Source: Thiobacillus sp.
GTDB lineage: Bacteria; Pseudomonadota; Gammaproteobacteria; Burkholderiales; Thiobacillaceae
Direction of reading: 5' to 3'
DNA length: 30,017 bases
Assembly (NCBI RefSeq): GCF_024708915.1
Contig: NZ_JANJXQ010000172.1
Coordinates: 1 to 30,017, forward strand
Shown here in pieces: positions 25,058 to 30,017 of the stretch (its first letter is position 1; each line of letters begins with the position of its first letter). A model generated the notes under the pieces. That model saw only the letters and a list, made by a program, of their open reading frames with translations. It did no database searches and had not been told where the DNA came from. The position numbers and the translations under genes are program-made.

Positions 25058-25473
25058 TGCGCCGCCCGCTCGCGACCTGCCTGCTGCTCGCGCTGCCGGC
25101 CCTGGCGCAGGCACAGGCGGCCGACGCCCCGGCGGTCTCCGCTGCCGGCAGCCTGCTGCAGGTGTTCGTCGGGCTGGTGGCGGTGCTGCTGCTGATCGCC
25201 GCCACGGCCTGGGTTGCCAAGCGCTTCGGCATCGCCCGCGGCGGTTCGTCCAGCCTGCTTCAGGTGGTCGGCAGCGCCTCGGTCGGCGCACGCGAGCGCG
25301 TCGTGGTGGTCGAGGTGGGCGAATCCTGGCTGGTGGTGGGCGTGGCCCCCGGCAGCGTCAATGCCCTGACGACGCTGCCGAAAGGCACGCTGCAGCCGCC
25401 GGCCTCCCCGATTTCCGGCGCGCCGTTTGCCGCGCGCCTGCAACAGCTGGTCGAAAAACGCCGTGAAAAATAA
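25057..25473 (+). CDS. fliO: Flagellar biosynthesis protein FliO
   Basis: A 138-residue membrane protein that helps the FliP ring to assemble. A cleavable-signal-like N-terminus ([21 protein letters not shown]) is followed by one transmembrane helix at about 30-52 ([25 protein letters not shown]). The cytoplasmic FliO domain has [40 protein letters not shown], with the conserved G-x-x-x-R-V-V-V-V-E-V-x-x-x-W-L-V-V-G-V pattern. The ATG overlaps the fliN stop as TGATG; a GTG three bases earlier is an alternative. Confidence 0.95.
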   Translation: MRRPLATCLLLALPALAQAQAADAPAVSAAGSLLQVFVGLVAVLLLIAATAWVAKRFGIARGGSSSLLQVVGSASVGARERVVVVEVGESWLVVGVAPGSVNALTTLPKGTLQPPASPISGAPFAARLQQLVEKRREK

Positions 25474-26224
25474 GCCGCTTCGCCGCCTGGCGCATGCCGG
25501 CATCGTGCTCGCCGCCCTGCTGCTGCCGTCGCTGGCGCTGGCCCAAGGCGCGGGCCTGCCCGCCTTCACCAGCACCCCGACAGCGGGCGGCGGCCAGAAC
25601 TACACCCTCAGCCTGCAAACCCTGCTGCTGCTGACCTCGCTGTCGTTCCTGCCGGCCGCGCTGTTGATGATGACCAGCTTCACCCGCATCATCATCGTGC
25701 TGTCGCTGCTGCGCCATGCGCTCGGCACCCAGTCGTCGCCGCCCAACCAGGTGCTGATCGGGCTCGCGCTGTTCCTCACGCTGTTCGTGATGAGCCCGAC
25801 CCTGGACAAGATCTACGTCGAGGCCTACCAGCCGCTTGCCGAGAACCGTATCCAGCTGAGCGAAGCCATGGACAAGGGCGCGGTGCCGCTGCGCGCCTTC
25901 ATGCTGAAGCAGACGCGCGAGAGCGATCTCGCCCTGTTCGTGAAGATGTCGGGCTCGGCGGCGCCGAAAACCGCCGCCGACATTCCGATGCGCGTACTGA
26001 TACCGGCCTACATCACCAGCGAACTGAAGACCGCCTTCCAGATCGGCTTTGCGGTATTCATTCCTTTCCTCATCATCGACATGGTGGTCGCCAGCATCCT
26101 GATGGCGATGGGGATGATGATGGTGTCGCCCGCCATTGTCGCCCTGCCGTTCAAGATCATCCTGTTCGTGCTGGTCGACGGCTGGAATCTGCTGCTGGGC
26201 TCGCTGGCGCAAAGCTTTTTCTGA
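25463..26224 (+). CDS. fliP: Flagellar export gate protein FliP
   Basis: A 253-residue core subunit of the FliP5-Q4-R1 export channel. A signal peptide (about 1-25, ending ALAQG) precedes four transmembrane segments. The family landmarks are [64 protein letters not shown] and [45 protein letters not shown]. The N-terminus is placed at a GTG (25463) that overlaps the end of fliO by 11 bases, giving the short basic start KNKPLRR before the signal helix. No strong ribosome binding site is seen, so coupling to fliO is likely. Confidence 0.97.
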   Translation: MKNKPLRRLAHAGIVLAALLLPSLALAQGAGLPAFTSTPTAGGGQNYTLSLQTLLLLTSLSFLPAALLMMTSFTRIIIVLSLLRHALGTQSSPPNQVLIGLALFLTLFVMSPTLDKIYVEAYQPLAENRIQLSEAMDKGAVPLRAFMLKQTRESDLALFVKMSGSAAPKTAADIPMRVLIPAYITSELKTAFQIGFAVFIPFLIIDMVVASILMAMGMMMVSPAIVALPFKIILFVLVDGWNLLLGSLAQSFF

Positions 26225-26236
26225 CGGAGACCCGCC

Positions 26237-26506
26237 ATGACGCCGGAAAGCGTAATGACCATCGGCCGCATCGCACTGGAGACAACCATCCTGGTGGCGT
26301 CCCCCGTGCTGCTGGTCACCCTGGCGGTCGGCCTGATCGTCGCCGTGTTCCAGGCGGCCACCCAGATCAACGACGCCAGCCTCTCCTTCATTCCCAAGGT
26401 CGTCGCGGTGCTCGTCACCTTCGCCATCGCCGGGCCGTGGATGCTGACGGTGATGACCGACTACATGCGGCGCGTGCTGACCGGCCTGCCCGGCATCATC
26501 GGCTAG
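26237..26506 (+). CDS. fliQ: Flagellar export gate protein FliQ
   Basis: An 89-residue membrane protein with two hydrophobic helices (LETTILVASPVLLVTLAVGLIVAVFQAATQIND and FIPKVVAVLVTFAIAGPWMLTVMTDY). It carries the conserved AxTQIND (here AATQIND) and LSFIPK turn. It packs around FliP/FliR to form the export gate. GGAG precedes the ATG, 12 bases after fliP. Unlike in most clusters it is not directly followed by fliR: 184 bases with a REP-like pair intervene. Confidence 0.97.
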   Translation: MTPESVMTIGRIALETTILVASPVLLVTLAVGLIVAVFQAATQINDASLSFIPKVVAVLVTFAIAGPWMLTVMTDYMRRVLTGLPGIIG

Positions 26507-26585
26507 CCCGAATGCCTCATCGATTGCCGCGCGTCCTCGCTGCCCGGCGGATCCGGTGCGCCTTGACGTTTGCGCACACCACGGC

Positions 26586-26655
26586 ATCGGGCCGGGGGCG
26601 GCTCTCCTACACGGGACGACAGGCTTCACCTGTAGGAGCGGCGCCCCGCCGCGAT
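26586..26655. repeat. Pair of inverted GTAG-headed REP-like hairpins between fliQ and fliR, heads inward
   Basis: Unit 1 is 26586-26610 on the minus strand (head GTAGGA, then a GC hairpin with a CCCCC loop region, GAT tail). Unit 2 is 26632-26655 on the plus strand (GTAGGA, GCGGCG-CCC-CGCCGC, GAT). The heads face each other, the reverse of the pair at 619-692. CCACGGCATCGGGCCGGGG, partly outside the unit, is shared with the sequence at 662-680, so flanking bases belong to the repeat too. It interrupts the fliQ-fliR junction. Confidence 0.8.
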
Positions 26656-26690
26656 GGTGGGCCGATGCGGATACCACGGCATAAGCTTCC

Positions 26691-27479
26691 GTGATCAGCT
26701 TCACCGATGCCCAGCTCAATGCCTGGCTGATCGGCTTCATCTGGCCGCTCACCCGCATCCTCGGCCTGCTCATGGTGACGCCGGTGTTCGGCCATCGCGC
26801 CGTGCCTGCGCGCGTCAAGATCGGGCTCGGCATCTTCATCACGCTGATCGTCTCCCCCACCCTGCCACCGATGCCCGATGTGGGGCTGGGCTCATGGCAC
26901 GGCCTGTTCATCCTGGTTCAGCAATTTCTCATCGGCCTCGCGATCGGCTTCGTCATGCGCATCGCGTTTGCCGCGGTCGACGCCGCGGGCGAAATCGTCG
27001 GCCTGCAGATGGGCCTGGGGTTCGCGTCCTTCTTCGACCCGCAAAGCGCCGGCCAGACGCTGGTGCTCTCGCGGTTTTTCAATATGCTGGCGGTATTGGT
27101 GTTTCTGGCGGTGAACGCCCACCTGTTGCTGCTCGGCGTGCTGGTCGACAGTTTCCAGAGCCTGCCGATCAGCCCGCAGCCGCTCTCGGCCGCGGGTTTC
27201 CACAACGTCGCCGCGTTCGGCTCCACCGTGTTTGCCGTCGGCCTGCAGCTGGCGCTGCCGCTGATCGCCATCCTGCTGATGACCAACCTGGCACTCGGCA
27301 TCCTCACCCGCTCGGCGCCCCAGCTCAATATCTTCGCGATCGGCTTCCCCATCACCCTGGGCGTCGGCCTGATCGTACTGGATATCACCCTGCCCTACTT
27401 TGCGCCCCAGTTCGAACAGTTGATCCAGAACGGGATCAAGGCAAGCGCCATGGTGATCCAGACGCTGCGGCCGCAATGA
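26691..27479 (+). CDS. fliR: Flagellar export gate protein FliR
   Basis: A 262-residue multi-pass membrane protein, the single-copy closer of the FliPQR channel. Family landmarks include the start ISFTDAQLNAWLIGFIWPLTRILGLLMVTPVFGHRAVPARVKIGLG, then AFAAVDAAGEIVGLQMGLGFASFFDPQS, and the C-terminal helices (LPLIAILLMTNLALGILTRSAPQLNIFAIGFPITLGVGLIVL). The start is GTG at 26691: an in-frame TAA at 26682 rules out any earlier start, and no strong ribosome binding site is present. With the 184-base gap after fliQ this suggests fliR is made at a lower, independently set rate, which fits its 1-per-gate stoichiometry (inference). Confidence 0.96.
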   Translation: MISFTDAQLNAWLIGFIWPLTRILGLLMVTPVFGHRAVPARVKIGLGIFITLIVSPTLPPMPDVGLGSWHGLFILVQQFLIGLAIGFVMRIAFAAVDAAGEIVGLQMGLGFASFFDPQSAGQTLVLSRFFNMLAVLVFLAVNAHLLLLGVLVDSFQSLPISPQPLSAAGFHNVAAFGSTVFAVGLQLALPLIAILLMTNLALGILTRSAPQLNIFAIGFPITLGVGLIVLDITLPYFAPQFEQLIQNGIKASAMVIQTLRPQ

Positions 27480-27491
27480 GATGAAAGTTAC

Positions 27492-27531
27492 AAGTCACAA
27501 GTTGCAAGGAGAACCTGGCAACTTGTGACTT
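27492..27531. terminator. Bidirectional hairpin between convergent fliR and cheZ
   Basis: AAGTCACAAGTTGC (27492-27505) and GCAACTTGTGACTT (27518-27531) form a perfect 14-bp stem with a 12-base loop. It lies in the 66-base gap between two converging genes. The AAGTTGC core is shared with the dyad at 16081-16141, the other convergent junction. Confidence 0.75.
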
Positions 27532-27545
27532 GAGTCTTGAGCCTG

Positions 27546-28241
27546 TCAGAACCCGAGGCTGTCGAGCAGGTCGTCGACCTGGCCCTGATCGGCGACCACA
27601 TCGCTCTTGCTCGCCGGATTGATCTGCGGGCCGTTGAGCAGGCCGCTGCCGGATTCCCGCCTCACCTCGGCCGGTGCATAGTCGATCAGCAGCTGCACCA
27701 GCTGCTGTTCCAGCCCATGCGCGAGTTCGGTCACCCTGCGGATGACCTGGCCGGTGAGATCCTGGAAATCCTGCGCCATCATGATGTCGAGCAGTTGCTG
27801 CTTGGTGGCGCCGGTGTCGTTGCGCATGTCGACCAGGCACTGCATGGTCAACGTCGCCATGTCGCGATAATTGGCTTCCGAAAAGGGGGCTTTCAGCGCG
27901 GCATACCAGCCATTCAGTATCTCGTCGGCTCCCGCATCGATCCGCTCCTGCAGGGGAATCGCCGTGTCGGTGGCGTTCAGCACGCGCTGCGCGGCCTGTT
28001 CGGTCATGCGCGCCACATAATTGAGGCGTTCGCGGACGTCGGGAATTTCGTGCGTCGCCTTTTCCACCACCTTGTCGAGCCCCAGCTCGCGCAGGCTGTC
28101 GTGCAGGGAACGGGTGATCTGGCCGACCCGCGCCAGCATCTCGTCCTGCTCGCACACCCCGCCATGCGGTTCCGCACGGGCTTCGGCACGCAGCGGGTCG
28201 GCGGGTGCGGCCGCGGCGGAGCCGGCGAATAACGTATCCAC
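27546..28241 (-). CDS. cheZ: CheY-P phosphatase CheZ
   Basis: A 231-residue helical dimer that dephosphorylates CheY. The catalytic block DIMMAQDFQDLTGQVIRRV holds Asp161 and Gln165, equivalent to Asp143 and Gln147 of E. coli CheZ. The C-terminal VDDLLDSLGF is the CheY-docking helix. The long central helices form a hairpin bundle. The N-terminal ~30 residues are Ala/Pro-rich. The start is a GTG one base after the cheY stop; a longer frame upstream runs through cheY antiparallel-frame sequence and is not family-like. The gene is convergent with fliR. Confidence 0.96.
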   Translation of the reverse strand: MDTLFAGSAAAAPADPLRAEARAEPHGGVCEQDEMLARVGQITRSLHDSLRELGLDKVVEKATHEIPDVRERLNYVARMTEQAAQRVLNATDTAIPLQERIDAGADEILNGWYAALKAPFSEANYRDMATLTMQCLVDMRNDTGATKQQLLDIMMAQDFQDLTGQVIRRVTELAHGLEQQLVQLLIDYAPAEVRRESGSGLLNGPQINPASKSDVVADQGQVDDLLDSLGF

Positions 28242-28242
28242 G

Positions 28243-28641
28243 TCAGGCTCCCGCTTTTTCAAGTTTTTCGAATATTTTCGCGAGCTTTTCGTCGAGGGTG
28301 GCGGCGGTGAAAGGCTTGACCACATAGCCGCTGGCACCCGCCTGCGCCGCAGCGATGATGTTTTCCTTCTTGGCTTCGGCCGTCACCATCAGGACGGGCA
28401 GCTTGGACAGCGCGGCATCGGCACGAATGGTCTGCAGCATGGTGAGTCCGTCCATGTTGGGCATGTTCCAGTCGGACACCACGAAATCGAAATTTCCGGC
28501 CCGCAGCTTGGCCAGGCCATCGACGCCATCTTCCGCTTCCTCGACGTTGGAATAACCCAGTTCCTTGAGCAGATTGCGCACGATGCGGCGCATCGTGGAA
28601 AAGTCGTCAACAACCAGAAATTTCGTGTTTGGGTCGGCCAT
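28243..28641 (-). CDS. cheY: Chemotaxis response regulator CheY
   Basis: A 132-residue single receiver domain. All functional residues sit at the same numbers as in E. coli CheY: Asp12, Asp13, phosphoacceptor Asp57 ([12 protein letters not shown]), Thr87, Tyr106 and Lys109. Phosphorylated CheY binds the FliM N-terminus encoded at 23665 and changes rotation. The ATG at 28641 has GGAG about 6 bases upstream; an in-frame GTG at 28653 is less likely. It is followed after one base by cheZ, so the signal and its eraser are co-translated. Confidence 0.98.
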   Translation of the reverse strand: MADPNTKFLVVDDFSTMRRIVRNLLKELGYSNVEEAEDGVDGLAKLRAGNFDFVVSDWNMPNMDGLTMLQTIRADAALSKLPVLMVTAEAKKENIIAAAQAGASGYVVKPFTAATLDEKLAKIFEKLEKAGA

Positions 28642-28731
28642 ACATAACTCCACTGATGCGGTTTGATTGCTACTGGGTTAATCGGCAGGTCGGCGTCGAA
28701 CTTGAGCCGGAAAGCCGCTGCGTGCGGAGGA
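28642..28731 (-). promoter_or_regulatory. cheB-cheY intergenic region with long-range dyad
   Basis: A 90-base gap. ATCAAACCCGCATC (28731-28744, covering the cheB stop) can pair with GATGCGGTTTGAT (28655-28667, just before the cheY ribosome binding site). On the minus strand this would form a stem of 13 pairs with one bulged base, closing a 63-base loop. It may terminate or pace transcription between the two genes. No clear promoter was identified. Confidence 0.4.
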
Positions 28732-29805
28732 TCAAACCCGCATCGCACGATTGCCGTGTGCCGCAAAAAACGCCAGCACCCGCCCCGGCAATTCGTGCAG
28801 GGGGGCAACATCATGGGTGGCGCCGATCGCGATGGCTTCCTTGGGCATGCCGAATACCACGCACGAGGCTTCGTCTTGCGCCAGGTTGTAGGCCCCCGCC
28901 TTTTTCATTTCCAGCATTCCCGCCGCGCCATCCTTGCCCATGCCGGTAAGGATGACGCCGACCGCGTTCTTGCCCGCAGCGACCGCGGCCGAGTTGAACA
29001 GGACATCGACGGAGGGGCGGTGGCGGTTGACCGGCACCCCCTGGTCGAGCCTGGTCATGTAGTTGGCGCCGCTGCGGACCAGCTGCAGGTGCGAATGGCC
29101 CGGCGCGAGATAAGCGTGGCCCGGCAGCACGCGCTCGCCGCCTTCGGCTTCCTTGACCGAGATCCTGCACAGTTTGTCGAGCCGGTTGGCGAACGAGCGC
29201 GTGAAGCCTTCCGGCATGTGCTGGGTGATCAGGATGCCGGGGCAGTCCGGCGGCAGCTGTATCAGAAAGTCCTTGATCGCCTCGGTGCCGCCGGTGGACG
29301 CGCCGATGATGATCAGCTTTTCGCTGCTGGTAAGCGGATTGCGTACCGAAGCCAGGGCGGGGCTGGCCGGCTGGCCCTGCGTGCCGGGCAGCGTGCGCGG
29401 CTTGATTCTTGCGCGCGCGGCGATGCGAATTTTCTCCGCGATCAGCTCGGTGTACTCAAGCATGCCGCTCTGGATCGAGACCTTGGGCTTGGTCACGAAA
29501 TCCACCGCGCCCATCTCCAGCGCGCGCATGGTGATTTCCGAACCCCGCTCGGTCAGCGACGACACCATGACCACCGGCATCGGGCGCAGCCGCATCAGCT
29601 TCTCGAGAAACTCCAGGCCGTCCATTTTCGGCATTTCCACGTCCAGCGTGAGGACGTCCGGATTGGTTTGCTTGATCAGATCGCGCGCCACCAGGGGATC
29701 GGGAGCGACGCCCACCACTTCCATGTCGGGCTGGCTATTGATGATTTCCTTCATCACGCCGCGAATCAGCGCCGAATCGTCGACGATCAGAACCTTGATT
29801 TTCAT
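28732..29805 (-). CDS. cheB: Chemotaxis protein-glutamate methylesterase CheB
   Basis: A 357-residue enzyme that removes methyl groups from, and deamidates, chemoreceptors. The receiver domain has Asp9/Asp10, phosphoacceptor Asp55 ([13 protein letters not shown]) and Lys106. A ~30-residue linker leads to the methylesterase domain with the catalytic triad Ser170 ([10 protein letters not shown]), His196 (TQHMPEGFT) and Asp292 (GMGKDGAAG). The ATG at 29805 starts exactly at the conserved [11 protein letters not shown]; upstream in-frame sequence reads through a repeat and is not conserved. No good ribosome binding site is visible, which is odd for the first gene of a run. cheR would be expected further upstream, outside the window. 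Confidence 0.97.
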   Translation of the reverse strand: MKIKVLIVDDSALIRGVMKEIINSQPDMEVVGVAPDPLVARDLIKQTNPDVLTLDVEMPKMDGLEFLEKLMRLRPMPVVMVSSLTERGSEITMRALEMGAVDFVTKPKVSIQSGMLEYTELIAEKIRIAARARIKPRTLPGTQGQPASPALASVRNPLTSSEKLIIIGASTGGTEAIKDFLIQLPPDCPGILITQHMPEGFTRSFANRLDKLCRISVKEAEGGERVLPGHAYLAPGHSHLQLVRSGANYMTRLDQGVPVNRHRPSVDVLFNSAAVAAGKNAVGVILTGMGKDGAAGMLEMKKAGAYNLAQDEASCVVFGMPKEAIAIGATHDVAPLHELPGRVLAFFAAHGNRAMRV

Positions 29806-29841
29806 GATGCTAGTGTTGTGACTCAGAAATAGGGAAACATA

Positions 29842-30004
29842 ATGAAACGGATGGGTTTTTTCGCATGGCAAGGCGCGAGGAGAGCGTGGTTGTTGCCGAT
29901 TTATCGGCTTTACAACCACGGCCTACCCCTTGCGGGTGGGCGACATAGCCGGCTCTATGGCAACGACGAGCAACGCCGCCATGCGAAAAAAGACGCCGTT
30001 TCAT
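29842..30004. mobile_element. Inverted-repeat-bounded non-coding element (MITE-like) upstream of cheB
   Basis: A 163-base unit with terminal inverted repeats. ATGAAACGG (29842-29850) and TTTTTTCGCATGGC (29856-29869) are matched by GCCATGCGAAAAAA (29978-29991) and CCGTTTCAT (29996-30004); only the 4-5 bases between the two blocks differ. The interior holds copy 2 of the structured repeat and a further small dyad, CATAG...CTATG (29944-29959). No open frame in it looks like a protein. No target-site duplication was found: flanks are AAAT-AGGGAAACATA on the left and GTTGCGATATTTC on the right. Calling it a mobile element is inference from shape alone. Confidence 0.5.
29875..29949 (+). repeat. Dispersed structured repeat, copy 2 (inside the element upstream of cheB)
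   Basis: This 75-base stretch aligns to 6237-6306. Shared blocks are GCGAGG, AGAGCGT, TGTTGCCG, CGGCTTT, CACGGCCT, CCCCTTGCGGG and CATAGC. The first hairpin here is GCCGA-TTTA-TCGGC (29895-29908). A 7-base insertion, TGGGCGA, follows GCGGG and extends the second stem. It is upstream of cheB but in the opposite orientation to that gene, unlike copy 1 relative to the cyclase. Confidence 0.55.
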
Positions 30005-30017
30005 GTTGCGATATTTC

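Noticed and set aside
23635..25575. A 646-codon open frame on the minus strand opposite fliM, fliN and fliO
   Set aside because: Same reason: antisense shadow of three conserved genes with composition typical of reverse-frame artefacts.

Overview
The window looks like a chromosomal flagellar and chemotaxis locus from a GC-rich betaproteobacterium. A Thiobacillus/Sulfuricella-like member of the Nitrosomonadales is my best guess. This rests on gene order, GC-rich codon use and the class of each protein; no marker gene is present to fix the genus. Coding density is high and there is no tRNA, rRNA, CRISPR array, integrase or insertion sequence. No gap without a gene exceeds 300 bases.

Layout. 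(1) 1-3791, minus strand: the N-terminal part of a MacB/LolD-type ABC ATPase (cut by the window edge), then a tightly coupled three-gene operon read right to left: a Memo-AMMECR1 fusion, the AmmeMemoRadiSam radical SAM enzyme, and a dienelactone-hydrolase-like alpha/beta hydrolase. Both junctions are 4-base ATGA overlaps. (2) 3932-7914, plus strand: a soluble PAS histidine kinase, a NarL-type response regulator and a diguanylate cyclase with a visible I-site. (3) 8060-15881, plus strand: the filament module fliC-flaG-fliD-fliS-fliT, a second FliK-like gene paired with a small FlhB C-domain-like gene, a YcgR/PilZ flagellar brake and cheV. (4) 16171-16515, minus: fliE, divergent from (5) 16759-27479, plus: fliFGHIJK-LMNOPQR in canonical order, covering the MS ring, switch, export ATPase, hook-length ruler, stator-associated FliL, C ring and export gate. 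(6) 27546-29805, minus: cheB-cheY-cheZ, convergent with fliR.

How it works together. FliF/G/M/N build the rotor, FliH/I/J and FliO/P/Q/R the export apparatus, and FliK the hook-length switch. FliC, FliD, FliS and FliT make, cap and chaperone the filament. CheY-P binds FliM, CheZ removes its phosphate, CheB resets receptor methylation and CheV adds a CheW-type coupling arm. A diguanylate cyclase and a c-di-GMP-binding brake sit in the same locus, so second-messenger control of swimming is built in.

Beyond the genes, the window holds two pairs of GTAG-headed REP-like hairpins (one splits fliQ from fliR, one overlaps a stop codon), two copies of a dispersed structured repeat (upstream of the cyclase and inside an inverted-repeat-bounded element upstream of cheB), large dyads between convergent genes, and a good sigma-28 promoter candidate in front of fliC. 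The least understood coding content is the AmmeMemoRadiSam-hydrolase operon and the FliK2/FlhB-C pair.
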